A program made the position numbers and the translations under genes. From Caballeronia sordidicola (lineage in GTDB: Bacteria; Pseudomonadota; Gammaproteobacteria; Burkholderiales; Burkholderiaceae): a DNA stretch of 36,574 bases. The notes under the pieces are model-generated. The model did no database searches. It was not told the DNA's origin and worked only from the letters and a program-made list of their open reading frames with translations. The stretch spans positions 1-36,574 of the forward strand of contig NZ_MTHB01000184.1 of the NCBI RefSeq assembly GCF_002220365.1, given 5' to 3'. Positions 24,557 to 33,640 of this stretch are shown piece by piece (position 1 is the stretch's first letter; every line of letters begins with the position of its first letter).

Positions 24557-24937
24557 GCAAGATTTGTGTCCTCGTGTTTTTGTAAGAGCGGCTCTCCCTA
24601 AACGAAAGACTCGCGCCAACGGCATGAACCTCCCTGCGTAGACGCAACCGGTGCCAATGTGTTCCTGATCCGCTCCTCGACGCGGACAGCCGGATTTTGC
24701 GCGTAACTGGGGGTCTCTCTGAACCCGCGCATTCTTTGAGGGCCACCAGGCGCGAATCTCATCGTTGCGCGAGCAGTGATCCCTTAACGACGTTGAAGAG
24801 ATTCAAGCGAGCCAACACTACATCGGAGATCTGGGTTGCAAAAATGGAAAAAACCAATGATTAGTTGCGCGGGCGATTTTCGAGTCGATTCCATTTTCAG
24901 CGAGAGATATCATGGGTAAGGTCGTACGCTGGGGGAT
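24557..24937. other. Stretch without a supportable gene
   Basis: No frame has a ribosome binding site with a recognisable product. A 19-codon plus-strand frame at 24912-24971 ('MGKVVRWGIYLAGQFVGLT') has a hydrophobic look but overlaps the end of the opposing secreted-protein gene, and is more likely chance. Confidence 0.35.
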
Positions 24938-25213
24938 CTATCTCGCGGGGCAGTTTGTCGGCTTGACGTGAAGATTTTGGCAAGGATAGTCTGGTTTCAG
25001 TTTCGGATAATTCCGCTTTGACTCGTTAGTTTTCCTGATGAGGCCAAACTTTGAATTATTTTTCACATCGACGTTTGCCGAACTTGTGCCCTGCGTGGAA
25101 AGCAGCGTCGAGGCCGCCGCATCGCTCTGTCTACTGGACGGCGAACCCTCTGCACGGGAAAATAATGTGAACAATCCCCAGAAAAAGCAAAAGACCATAA
25201 ATTTGATGTACAT
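24938..25213 (-). CDS. Small exported protein of unknown family
   Basis: 91 residues from ATG 25213, with a textbook AAGGAG 5 nt upstream. Residues 1-22 are a signal peptide: MYIK, a Phe-rich core 'FMVFCFFWGLFTLFS', then 'RAEGS'. The mature ~70 residues are polar, Ser/Asn/Lys-rich, with two late cysteines ('DYPCQNLHVKPTNCPAR') that could form a disulfide. I recognise no domain. It is more AT-rich than its neighbours and stands alone between degenerate sequences, which suggests acquired DNA. The strong ribosome binding site and signal peptide are the reasons to accept it as a real gene. Confidence 0.6.
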   Translation of the reverse strand: MYIKFMVFCFFWGLFTLFSRAEGSPSSRQSDAAASTLLSTQGTSSANVDVKNNSKFGLIRKTNESKRNYPKLKPDYPCQNLHVKPTNCPAR

Positions 25214-25319
25214 AACAACTCCTTATGTGGTGTTGAGAGAAACCTGAAAAACGCACTTTGAAGATAATCCACCACTGCGTTTCGATTCTCAGCTAATCGC
25301 GGATACTAGCTTTCGACGT

Positions 25320-25514
25320 TCAATTCAAAGGTTTGAAGGCTCGAACAGCGTTGTGAATTTCGCCGTGATCGTTCTCGATTCCCGTTAGCGTTAGCCCGGC
25401 CACTATCGCGATGACTGTCTTTAAATTCAGATCAGCCGCTTCGTGCGTCTCAAGCAGATGCCGGAAGAACAAAATCGGGCTCTCGTCAGGAATACGCCTG
25501 TCCCAGCTATCCAC
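25320..25514 (-). pseudogene. IS5-family transposase fragment
   Basis: On the minus strand 64 codons begin 'WDRRIPDESPILFFRHLLET' and 'HEAADLNLKTV', matching the block 'RIPDE-TILRFRHLLE-H-LA--IL' that precedes the first catalytic Asp in IS5 transposases. Similarity fades after about residue 40 and no catalytic residue is reached. It is a different IS5 subtype from the remnant at 10110-10911, whose equivalent block reads 'EEAPDATTLLKS'. Confidence 0.55.
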
Positions 25515-25815
25515 TTAAGCAAGATGCACAGGAAACACTGACTGCTATGCTGCCGACTATGTCGTGGCGCACTTTATCTAGTCAAGGCCATGCATGGCGA
25601 GATCACGGTATTGCAGGAATCAATGAAGAACTGCGATTTCGATAGCTTACTTCCGGCCTTTCGGGTTGCCGATTGGATAGCTTGAGGTTGCCAAGGGAAA
25701 AACGTTCCGCTGAGTGGATAAAAACAGAAATGAACCGCGCCACCTTTGTTTTAAGAAACACATCTTATCCTCGATTTCAGAATATGCGTGGTGCTGGCAA
25801 CGCAAGGTACCCTTG
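25515..25815. other. Stretch without a supportable gene
   Basis: Only short frames without ribosome binding site or known domain. GCAAGG-TAC-CCTTGC (25802-25816) is a small hairpin directly at the stop of the molybdenum-hydroxylase operon; it lacks a U-tract and is at most a weak terminator. Confidence 0.35.
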
Positions 25816-28080
25816 CTAAAACTCAAGCTGCCGACGCAGACTTTCTCCGGCCAACGGCATATCGCGTAAACGCTTTCCGCTCGCATCGAATAACGCATTG
25901 CCGAGCGCGCCCGCAGTCGGCCCCATCGAAGCTTCCGCAGCGCCTAGAAAAGGCGCCCCTGGACGATCGATCAAATGGACGTTCACGGTGCGTGGCACGG
26001 CGGAGAACCGCATGATCGGATAACTGCTCCAGTCGAAGCTGCGGATTCGCGTCTTGTCGAACTTCAGTTCTTCGTACAACGTCCAGCTCGCCGATTGAAG
26101 GACGCCGCCTTCGATCTGATTGCGAATGCCATCGGGATTGACGATTTGCCCAGAGTCCACCGCGACTTCGGCGTGCTCGAGAATCACCTGGCCGGTCTCC
26201 GGTACGACGGTAATCTCGACGGCTATAGCAACATAAGCCATTAGGTTCTTGTATTTGCCGAACGCGAAGCCGACGCCATGATTGGCCTTGCGAGGCGCTC
26301 GCGGCCAACCGAACATGTCGGCAGCAAGTTTGATGACGTCGCGTGCACGCGAATCCTGCATGTGCTTCATCCGGAACGCAACTGGATCGGCGCCGGCGGC
26401 AGCGCTCAACTCATCCATGAATGTTTCAATCGTGAAGACATTCATGTGCGCGCCGAGTGAGCGCATTGCCGATGTGTTCAGCGGCATGGTCGGCGAAAAA
26501 TTGTTCATGACGTGCATGTTTGGCAGCGCGTACAGCGGAATCGCGTTACGGTCGCCGCCGCCCTCGGGTTGCACCATCGGCACCGAAGGCGATGACACGA
26601 ACGGTTGCGCCAGCATCTGTGCCGGAATGAGCCGCCCGGCATTCACGATTCGCTCGTTGTGCGAACTGCTCCACAACGCATAATTCCAGTCGACGATGGC
26701 GCCGCCCGCGTCGAGTGAAGCACTGATCTCGGTGACCATGGCGGGCGTGTAGTGGTCCCACGTGTTCTCCTGTTCGCGCATCCATTGCACGCGAACCGGT
26801 TGCCCGTCCATCTCGCGCGCGATCAGCGCGGCGTGCGCGGCGACGTCGTCCGCCCCGTTGTGGCCGTAGCATCCCGATCCTTCGACGTGGACGCAGCGCA
26901 CCTTGTCTTTGGGCAGTGAGAGCATTTCAGCGAGCCCGTCGCGCAGCGGATAGACCCCTTGCGAATGGGTCCAGACGGTCAGGGCGCCGTCCTTGAACAG
27001 CGCGACCGAGCAGGACGGTCCGATCGAGCCGTGCAGCATGTAACGCTTGCTGTATTTCGCGTTGAGCGTTTTGACCGGCGTGCCTGCCACGTTGTGCGTG
27101 TTGGCGATCTCGATGTGTTCGGTGGCGATCACCTTCAGATCGCGATGCACGGTGGCCGGGTCGGGCAGCGCGCGCCCAGCGCTCCATTTGCTTCCGGCTG
27201 CGAGCGCGCGTTGCGCCTGTACCGCTTGCCATTCACCTTTGGCAACCACGGCGAGCATGCTGCCGTTCCTGATCACCTTGACGACACCCGGCATTTTCAG
27301 AATCTCGGGTGTGTTGGTGTCCAACAGCTTCGCTTCATAGACGGGCGGCATCACGACGCGCGCGTGCAGCATGCCCGGCATCGTCATGTCCTGAACATAG
27401 CTCAGGCTACCGGTCACCTTGCCCGGAATATCCAGCCTCGGCAATGAGGTGCCGATCATGCTGAACGTCGCGGGGTCTTTCAATGGCGAGACCGGCAATG
27501 CCACGCGATGCAGATCTGCTGCGCCGACAGCCTGGCCGTAGGTCATGGTGCGGCCGTCCGGCGCTTTGATGATTGCGTTACGCGCGCTCAGCACGCTGCT
27601 GCTGACGCGGAAGTATTGGGCCGCCGCGTCGATCAGCAGGCCCCGTACCTGAGCGGAAGCGTTCAACAGCGCGCTGCCGCTGTCGGCAATCGTATGGCTG
27701 CCGGCCGTCAGCCCCTCGTCCGGCGAAGCGCCCGTGTCGGCGGTCAGAAACGTGATCAGCGAAGGCGCCATGTCCAGTTCTTCGGCCGCGATCTGCAACA
27801 GCGCAGTGCGCACGCCCGTGCCCAGTTCCACCTTGCCGGTGTAGACGGTCACCTTGCCCGCCGGATCTATCTTGATCCATGCATCGAGATACGGGTTGGT
27901 CTTCAGGCTGCCGGCCAGCGCTTCGGTCGCTTTGGCGACGTGCACCGCGGCGCCTTCGTCCGCGATCACTTCCTGCGCCATCGCCTTCACGCCGGGCAAC
28001 AGACTGAAGCTCACGACGAGCGCGCCGGACATCATGAAGCGGCGCCGTCCGCCGTTGAAGTCGTCGTCTTTGACAATCAT
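25816..28080 (-). CDS. Molybdopterin-binding (large) subunit of an isoquinoline-1-oxidoreductase/nicotinate-dehydrogenase-type hydroxylase
   Basis: 754 residues from ATG 28080, which overlaps the small-subunit stop (ATGA). Residues 10-35 are a twin-arginine signal ('NGGRRRFMMSGALVVSFSLL'), so the holoenzyme is exported folded. Then come 'YLDAWIKIDPAGKVTVYTGK', 'VELGTGVRTALLQIAAEELD', 'GSGCYGHNGADDVAAHAALI', 'VQWMREQENTWDHYTPAM' and, near the C-terminus, 'PFLGAAEASMGPTAGALGNA', where the Glu is the catalytic residue of xanthine-oxidase-family hydroxylases. The single-chain large subunit with Tat signal and separate [2Fe-2S] subunit is the IorB/NicB/aldehyde-dehydrogenase class that inserts water-derived oxygen into N-heteroaromatics or oxidises aldehydes. 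Last gene of the seven-gene operon. Substrate is not determined. Confidence 0.93.
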   Translation of the reverse strand: MIVKDDDFNGGRRRFMMSGALVVSFSLLPGVKAMAQEVIADEGAAVHVAKATEALAGSLKTNPYLDAWIKIDPAGKVTVYTGKVELGTGVRTALLQIAAEELDMAPSLITFLTADTGASPDEGLTAGSHTIADSGSALLNASAQVRGLLIDAAAQYFRVSSSVLSARNAIIKAPDGRTMTYGQAVGAADLHRVALPVSPLKDPATFSMIGTSLPRLDIPGKVTGSLSYVQDMTMPGMLHARVVMPPVYEAKLLDTNTPEILKMPGVVKVIRNGSMLAVVAKGEWQAVQAQRALAAGSKWSAGRALPDPATVHRDLKVIATEHIEIANTHNVAGTPVKTLNAKYSKRYMLHGSIGPSCSVALFKDGALTVWTHSQGVYPLRDGLAEMLSLPKDKVRCVHVEGSGCYGHNGADDVAAHAALIAREMDGQPVRVQWMREQENTWDHYTPAMVTEISASLDAGGAIVDWNYALWSSSHNERIVNAGRLIPAQMLAQPFVSSPSVPMVQPEGGGDRNAIPLYALPNMHVMNNFSPTMPLNTSAMRSLGAHMNVFTIETFMDELSAAAGADPVAFRMKHMQDSRARDVIKLAADMFGWPRAPRKANHGVGFAFGKYKNLMAYVAIAVEITVVPETGQVILEHAEVAVDSGQIVNPDGIRNQIEGGVLQSASWTLYEELKFDKTRIRSFDWSSYPIMRFSAVPRTVNVHLIDRPGAPFLGAAEASMGPTAGALGNALFDASGKRLRDMPLAGESLRRQLEF

Positions 28081-28589
28081 GGCGTGACTCCGTGGCTTGC
28101 CGCACTTGGCGGCGCGCCGGACGCGACATCGTGTGAGGGTAGATGCGCGACTTCGCGGATTGCGGCAAGGATGCGCGTATGGGTGCCACACCGGCAGAGG
28201 TTCGGCTCCATTTGATCGAGCAACTCCCGCTCGGTCGGGCGCGGATTGCGATCGAGTAGCGCCTGCGCGCGCATGATCATGCCGGCGATGCAGTACCCGC
28301 ACTGGGCGGCTTGATGGTCGATAAACGACTTCTGCAGGGGGCCGGGATGCTCGGGCGTGCCGAGACTCTCAATCGTGCGAACGGCACGCGTGCCGATCGA
28401 CGCCACGGGGATCAGACACGAGAACACGGCCTTGTCGCCCACGATGACCGTGCACGCGCCGCATTGTCCGAGTCCACAGCCGAACTTCGCGCCATGCAGT
28501 TGCAGGTCGTTGCGCAGCGCGTAAAGCAGCGGCGTCGACGGATCGATATCGAGTGTGTGCTGCACGCCATTGACGGTAAGGTTGATCAT
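28077..28589 (-). CDS. [2Fe-2S] small subunit of the molybdenum hydroxylase
   Basis: 170 residues from ATG 28589 (AAAGGAG upstream); a longer frame to 28643 would overlap the cytochrome gene and is rejected. Plant-type ferredoxin cluster: 'GAKFGCGLGQCGACTVIVGD' (residues ~33-52) plus Cys in 'AVFSCLIP'. Second, four-helix cluster: 'QAAQCGYCIAGMIMRAQALL' (~93-112) and 'MEPNLCRCGTHTRILAAI' (~126-143). This is the IorA/NicA/CoxS pattern. It lacks a signal peptide and must be carried out by the Tat signal of the large subunit. It overlaps the cytochrome gene upstream and the large-subunit gene downstream by ATGA on both sides, implying tight stoichiometric coupling. The last ~20 residues are a variable tail. 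Confidence 0.94.
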   Translation of the reverse strand: MINLTVNGVQHTLDIDPSTPLLYALRNDLQLHGAKFGCGLGQCGACTVIVGDKAVFSCLIPVASIGTRAVRTIESLGTPEHPGPLQKSFIDHQAAQCGYCIAGMIMRAQALLDRNPRPTERELLDQMEPNLCRCGTHTRILAAIREVAHLPSHDVASGAPPSAASHGVTP

Positions 28590-29875
28590 CGCGCGTCGTT
28601 CTCCTTTCTGACTTTGGCGACCGTATCTCCGACGTCCGTCCATGGGCCACGCTGCGAATACGCCGCGCGAATGTAGGAGGCCAGATCCGCGATCTGCTGG
28701 TCGCTATAGACTTCGCTGAAGGCCGGCATGTAGTTCATGCTGTCCTCGCCGTACCAGCCGTTGCCGCTTAGGATCATCTGGGCCGAGTTGCGTGGCGTCG
28801 CTGCATTGACGGCGGTACTGAAGGCCAATGTGGGGCGCTCGCCGATCGACTGCATCGGGGCGGCAGCGCCGTGACACTGCGCACACGACGCCGCGAACAG
28901 CAGTGCGCCGCGCTGTGCCTCCGGCGAGGTCGCGCCTTGCACCGATGCGTCCGCGGAGACGTTCGCGATAGCCGTTTGCGGCTTCTGAATCGACAGGATG
29001 TAGGTGGCAATCGCCTGCACGTCTTTTTCAGGGGCGGTGGCGAGATCGCGCGTAACGGGCAGCATTGGTCCAACCGCGGCGCCGTGTTCGCTGGCGCGGC
29101 CGCTGCGCAGATACGCCACGAGTTGCTCTTGGGTCCACGGTTTCGGTGCCGCGCCGAGTGCGTTGAGCGCGGGCGCTTCCCAACCGTCGACGATACCGCC
29201 GTCGAATGCGTGTCCCGACTTTTCACCGCCGATCATATTGAGCGGCGAATGACACGATGCACAGTGCCCGAGGCCATCCACCAGCAGCTTGCCGCGATTC
29301 CACCCGGCATCTTTCGACGCGTCCTCCTGCTGCTCGCCCGGGCGCAGGAACAATGCGTTCCAGAAAGCTAGCAACGGACGGAAGTTCAGCGGGAAGATCA
29401 ACTCATTGGCCGGCGCGGTCGCGCTGACCGGTTCGCGGGTCATCAGATACGCATAGGCGGCCGACATGTCGCGATCGGACATCCGTGTAAAGTGAATATA
29501 CGGAAACGCGGGATACAACAGATGCCCGTCGCGGGCGACGCCATGACGCACCGCGCGCGTGAACGCTTCGAGCGACCAGTTGCCGATACCGGTTTCAACA
29601 TCGGGCGTGATATTGGTCGCGTAGATCGTGCCGAACGGCGTGGCGAGCGGCAGGCCACCCGCGAACGGTTTGCCGCCCTTCGCGGTATGACACACGATGC
29701 AGTCGCCGAGCGCCACGACGCGCGCGCCCGCGAGCCTCGTCTGCGAATCGAACGACGACGCCGCCGGAGGACTAACCGGTGCAATAGCGGGCTTCCACAT
29801 CAACAGCAGCGCGCCGATCAGCGCGGCCACGACGACCACCCCGCCCAGCGTCAGCAGTCTAGACTTGCGAGTCAT
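28586..29875 (-). CDS. Membrane-anchored tri-haem cytochrome c subunit
   Basis: 429 residues from ATG 29875; a GTG at 29890 is possible. A single N-terminal hydrophobic helix (residues ~8-27, uncleaved anchor type) places the rest in the periplasm. Three haem-c motifs are present: CIVCH (59-63), CASCH (204-208) and CAQCH (330-334), each with a later Met as likely axial ligand. The layout equals the cytochrome subunit of acetic-acid-bacterial alcohol and aldehyde dehydrogenases and of several molybdenum hydroxylases; it passes electrons from the [2Fe-2S] clusters to ubiquinone or a terminal oxidase. ATGA overlap with the small subunit shows that the three form one complex. Confidence 0.94.
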   Translation of the reverse strand: MTRKSRLLTLGGVVVVAALIGALLLMWKPAIAPVSPPAASSFDSQTRLAGARVVALGDCIVCHTAKGGKPFAGGLPLATPFGTIYATNITPDVETGIGNWSLEAFTRAVRHGVARDGHLLYPAFPYIHFTRMSDRDMSAAYAYLMTREPVSATAPANELIFPLNFRPLLAFWNALFLRPGEQQEDASKDAGWNRGKLLVDGLGHCASCHSPLNMIGGEKSGHAFDGGIVDGWEAPALNALGAAPKPWTQEQLVAYLRSGRASEHGAAVGPMLPVTRDLATAPEKDVQAIATYILSIQKPQTAIANVSADASVQGATSPEAQRGALLFAASCAQCHGAAAPMQSIGERPTLAFSTAVNAATPRNSAQMILSGNGWYGEDSMNYMPAFSEVYSDQQIADLASYIRAAYSQRGPWTDVGDTVAKVRKENDAR

Positions 29876-29950
29876 TCGCGCACCTGTCACTGAAGTCTTG
29901 AATCGAAATATTCGTGCGTTTCTCGGCGTGCGCGCAGTCGAGGAGATGCG

Positions 29951-31096
29951 TCATACCTGAGCAGTTCTGGCAGGTACGTTCTGGCCGGCGCTGTCGTCGA
30001 ACGGGTAGTCAATATAGCCAGCATCGCCGCCGCCGTACCAGCCGGTCGACTTGGGCGACGCAAGCGCAGCTTGGGTTGCGATGCGCTCGACGAGATCAGG
30101 GTTGGCGATGAATTTGCGAGCGAACGCCACCAAGTCGGCATCGCCATGACCTATCAAGTCGTCGGCCTGGTCGATGGAAATGCCGCCGTTGACCATCAAG
30201 GTGCCAGAGTACGCCTTGCGCATGCGTTCGATGATGCGCGGCAGATCCGGCGCGCCGCTCCAGCCGTTCGAGTCCGCCGCATGGATGTAGGCGACACCGA
30301 ATTCGCCGAGCATCTTGCCGACGTAGTCGTAGGTGCCGTCCGGGTCCATATCGCGTACGTTGTTGTAGTGCGCATACGGCGAGAGGCGCACGCCGACCCG
30401 GTCCAGCGGCACTACCGACCCGATCTCTGTGAGCATGTCGCGTAGGAAGTTGGCGCGGTTCGCGATCGAGCCGCCATACCGGTCGTCCCGCGTATTCGTG
30501 GTCGAAGACAGGAATTGATGCGGCAAATAGCCGTTTGCCGCATGAATTTCCACGCCATCAAACCCTGCGGCGATCGCGTTGACCGCGCCTTGCTTGAACG
30601 CACCAATCGTGAGATTCACTTCGTCGAGCGACATCGCACGCGACGATGTGGCATGAATCCGGGTGTAGTGGCCATTTTGCAATTGAGCCCACACCTGCAA
30701 GTGTTCGAGGTCATCATTCACGCCGGAAGGGGAGAGCGGCGCCTCGCCGCCGAGCAGTGCGAACGAGCTGACGCGTCCCCCATGCCACAACTGCATGAAG
30801 ATGCGACCGCCGACTGCGTGGACTGTGCGCGTGATGTGACGCCAGCCGTCTATCTGCTCGAGCGTCATGATGCCTGGCGTGAGTTCGAAAGCCGCCGAAG
30901 CGGAACTGACATTCGTGGCCTCGGTGATGATCAGTCCCGCTGATGCACGCTGCGCATAGTACTCCGCCATCATTTCCGTCGGGCGGCCGCGCAACGGTGC
31001 GCGCGAGCGGGTCATGGGCGCCATCACCACACGGTTCGGCAAGCGCAATCCATGCAAGTCGTAGCCGTCGAGCAAAGGTGAAAGAGATGACATCAT
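29951..31096 (-). CDS. Old-yellow-enzyme family FMN ene-reductase (NemA/xenobiotic reductase type)
   Basis: 381 residues from ATG 31096 (a second ATG follows at 31093; AAAGGAA lies just upstream, so either may be used). TIM-barrel signatures: 'LRLPNRVVMAPMTRSRA' (~14-30), 'MAEYYAQRASAGLIITEATN', 'FMQLWHGGRVSS', the substrate-binding His/Asn in 'GVEIHAANGYLPHQFLSS', 'TRDDRYGGSIANRA' and the FMN-phosphate loop 'MVNGGIS...DLVAFARKFI'. Such enzymes reduce alpha,beta-unsaturated carbonyls, nitro groups or quinone-like rings with NAD(P)H. Within the operon it could reduce an oxidised ring intermediate after hydroxylation. It is 146 bp downstream of the MFS gene and 75 bp upstream of the cytochrome gene. 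Confidence 0.93.
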   Translation of the reverse strand: MMSSLSPLLDGYDLHGLRLPNRVVMAPMTRSRAPLRGRPTEMMAEYYAQRASAGLIITEATNVSSASAAFELTPGIMTLEQIDGWRHITRTVHAVGGRIFMQLWHGGRVSSFALLGGEAPLSPSGVNDDLEHLQVWAQLQNGHYTRIHATSSRAMSLDEVNLTIGAFKQGAVNAIAAGFDGVEIHAANGYLPHQFLSSTTNTRDDRYGGSIANRANFLRDMLTEIGSVVPLDRVGVRLSPYAHYNNVRDMDPDGTYDYVGKMLGEFGVAYIHAADSNGWSGAPDLPRIIERMRKAYSGTLMVNGGISIDQADDLIGHGDADLVAFARKFIANPDLVERIATQAALASPKSTGWYGGGDAGYIDYPFDDSAGQNVPARTAQV

Positions 31097-31242
31097 GGTT
31101 CCTTTCAAACGATTGACCGTCTGAAACCGCGTGACGATGCTGTTGAGCCTATCGCACACGTCACGAAAAATTCCTGAAGCCACGCTTAATTGTTATGAAA
31201 TCGGACGGCCTGCCGTCTGGCCGCCCGCATGAAAAGTGATCG

Positions 31243-32457
31243 TCAAGCGTTGCGTGCGGCGTAGGGCCGGCCGATCGCGATATAGTGAGCCAATGCGATG
31301 ACCGGGAAGACCGTGGCGATAGTCGCGATTAGCGGCCAGCCGCCATGCTCGTAGAGCGGGCTGGCAAGTGCCGAACCGAATGCACCGCCGACGAAGATGC
31401 TGGTCATATAGAGCGCGTTCAAACGGTTTCTGCTGGCTGCGTGCAATGCATAGATTTCGCGTTGGCCGAGCACCATGTTCATCTGCACGGCGAAGTCAAG
31501 CACGATGCCGGTCGCGATGAGTCCGAACACACCCCACGCCGGATGAATCAACGTGGGTGCAAAGGCGAGGGCGCCTACCACGAGTGCGATCAGCGTCGCG
31601 CTCACCGTATGGCCCGCGTCGGCCAAACGTCCAGCTATCGGCGCCGAGGTGGCCCCGATAGCACCGATCAGTGCGAAGATCGCGATAGCGTTCTGCGAAA
31701 GCTCGAACCGCCGCGTCAACTCGATGGGGATCGCGGTCCAAAAGAGGCTGAACGAAGCGAACATCAGGGCCTGATACAACGAGCGGTGACGCAGTATCGG
31801 CATGGTGCGGACCAAATCGCCGAGCGAGCCAATCAGTTTGGAGTAGGTGGCCTTGTGATCCGGCTGGCGGCGCGGAATGGTCAACGCGAGCACGCTCGTG
31901 ACGACGGCCATCAGCACCGACGCGGAACCAAACACGACGCGCCAGCCGAAAGTCCCGGCCACCACGCTGGAGATCGGTCGGGAGAGAAGAATGCCGAGCA
32001 GCAGCCCGCTCATGATTGTGCCGACCACTTTGCCGCGCGACTCGTCCGGCGCAAGATGCGCGGCGAGCGGGATCAGAATCTGCACGGCGACCGAACTGAA
32101 GCCGATCAGCAGCGAGATCGCCAGAAACCAGCCCGGTTGATGCACAAACGTCGCGGCGGCGAGACTCGCGATCGATACGAGCGCGGTGGTGATCATCAGC
32201 TTGCGGTTCTCCAGCAGGTCGCCCAACGGGACCAGGAAGAACAGGCCGAACGCATAGCCAATCTGCGTGAGTGACACGATCAGGCTGGCGGTGCCGCCGG
32301 ACATGTGGATCGCCGGTGCGATCAATTCGGTGATCGGTTGCGCGTAGTACAGATTCGCGACAATGGCCCCGCAGCAGAACGCAAACAGCGCGATTAGTCC
32401 ACGTGTCAATTTGACGGGGCTTGCGCCGCTCGTAGTCGTGGATGCTTGGGTTGACAT
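31243..32457 (-). CDS. MFS transporter (multidrug/sugar-efflux type)
   Basis: 404 residues with 12 predicted transmembrane segments and a central cytoplasmic loop ('PRRQPDHKATYSKLIGSLGD'). The family motif A after helix 2 reads 'VPLGDLLENRKLM', and helix 1 ends 'ANLYYAQPITELIA', typical of the YnfM/NicT-like and arabinose-efflux branch (DHA1-type). ATG 32457 has a near-perfect GGGAGGT 3 nt upstream of it. It sits between the ene-reductase and the monooxygenase. Import of the aromatic substrate or efflux of an intermediate are both possible; DHA1 relationship favours efflux. Direction cannot be read from sequence. Confidence 0.92.
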   Translation of the reverse strand: MSTQASTTTSGASPVKLTRGLIALFAFCCGAIVANLYYAQPITELIAPAIHMSGGTASLIVSLTQIGYAFGLFFLVPLGDLLENRKLMITTALVSIASLAAATFVHQPGWFLAISLLIGFSSVAVQILIPLAAHLAPDESRGKVVGTIMSGLLLGILLSRPISSVVAGTFGWRVVFGSASVLMAVVTSVLALTIPRRQPDHKATYSKLIGSLGDLVRTMPILRHRSLYQALMFASFSLFWTAIPIELTRRFELSQNAIAIFALIGAIGATSAPIAGRLADAGHTVSATLIALVVGALAFAPTLIHPAWGVFGLIATGIVLDFAVQMNMVLGQREIYALHAASRNRLNALYMTSIFVGGAFGSALASPLYEHGGWPLIATIATVFPVIALAHYIAIGRPYAARNA

Positions 32458-32491
32458 GGCACCTCCCTGAAAGAAACGAAAAAATGTGCGC

Positions 32492-33640
32492 TCAGCGGGC
32501 GATGCTCATCAGTCGGTCGCCGAGTGAAATGCCCAGATCGGTCATCAGCCTGCCGCGTTGTAACTGCTGGTTTTCCCAACGCGTGAGTGCTGAATCGATC
32601 GTCACGCCGCCCGGCTGGTGGGATGACAACGCAAGCGCTAAGGCGTGGGCATTAGCCGCGGCCTTTGCGGTGCTGCCCGCCGTATGAGGACGCGGAACAG
32701 ATGCGGCATCGCCGAGCAGCACCGCGCGGCCGAACACCATCCTCGGCGAGCGCAGGTCGACGATCGGCTGCATGAACGGATCTTCGGTGGCATCCACAAG
32801 CGCGCGAAACGTTGGCGCGAGCAGTGCCTGGGCGTCGCTACGCAGTGTTGCGATATCGGCGGTCTTGGTCGCGCCCGGCGGCAACGAAAATGCGCGTGCC
32901 ATGCCGTGACGGTCAACCAGCAACTCGTTGAGCCTGTTACGGCTGTATTTGCGATACCACACCCAGTTCCAGCGACGTTCACCGGCTGCGGTCGAGTCGT
33001 GCTCGCCCGGAATCAGATAGGCGAGCGCGGAATGCTCCTGGCCTTGCTGGAAAGTGAACCGGTTACGCAGCGTGTTCGCTTCGCGCAGCGGCAAATCGTG
33101 TTCCTCTACTAGTCCGCGCCACGCGACGTAACCCGCATAGGCCGGGACCACCTCGGGGAGCAACCGCCGTCTGAGGGTGGAGCGGATGCCGTCGGCACCG
33201 ATCAGCAAATCTGTCCGCTCGCTACGGCCACTCTCGAATTGCGCGACGATCTGCTCGCCCTCCATGCGGAAATTGATAAAGGTCTCGCCCGCATGCACGG
33301 ACTTCGCGGGCAGCGCATCTTTCATTGCGCGGTACAGCAGGCTCCACGACGTCTGCATCTGCGGCATATAGAGTTGTTCGACGCGGTTGTCGTCGCGGTC
33401 CAGGTAGATGCGCTCACCTGAAGCCACGCCAGGCGGATCCGGCAACACGACGCCGGCGAAGTGGAGCGCATCCAGCACATCCGGCTGCAACACAATGCCG
33501 CCGCCGCGGCTGTCGAGTTGGTTCGACGACGTTTCGAACAGGTCGACCTGCCAGCCGGCCGCCCGCAAGGTCGTGGCCGTGAACAGTCCACCGAGTGAAC
33601 CGCCGATTACGACCGCACGAGGGTGTTCAAGGGCGCTCAT
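32492..33640 (-). CDS. FAD-dependent aromatic monooxygenase, paralogue of the one at 6177-7400
   Basis: 382 residues. 'AVVIGGSLGGLFTATTLRAA' (~10-29), 'DSRGGGIVLQPDVLDAL', the DG motif 'LLIGADGIRSTLRRRLLPEV', 'YAGYVAWRGLVEEHDLP', 'GERRWNWVWYRKYS' and the GD motif 'AVLLGDAASVPRPHTAGS' show a class A flavin hydroxylase of the 2,6-dihydroxypyridine-hydroxylase branch. It shares motif order and many exact blocks (GGSLGGLF, YAGYVAWRGLV) with the enzyme at 6177-7400, so they are paralogues that probably act on related phenolic or pyridinol rings. Its ATG overlaps the stop of the DsbA-like gene (ATGA, 33637-33640) and the MFS gene begins 34 bp downstream. In the operon it would add a second hydroxyl after the molybdenum enzyme; inference. 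Confidence 0.92.
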   Translation of the reverse strand: MSALEHPRAVVIGGSLGGLFTATTLRAAGWQVDLFETSSNQLDSRGGGIVLQPDVLDALHFAGVVLPDPPGVASGERIYLDRDDNRVEQLYMPQMQTSWSLLYRAMKDALPAKSVHAGETFINFRMEGEQIVAQFESGRSERTDLLIGADGIRSTLRRRLLPEVVPAYAGYVAWRGLVEEHDLPLREANTLRNRFTFQQGQEHSALAYLIPGEHDSTAAGERRWNWVWYRKYSRNRLNELLVDRHGMARAFSLPPGATKTADIATLRSDAQALLAPTFRALVDATEDPFMQPIVDLRSPRMVFGRAVLLGDAASVPRPHTAGSTAKAAANAHALALALSSHQPGGVTIDSALTRWENQQLQRGRLMTDLGISLGDRLMSIAR

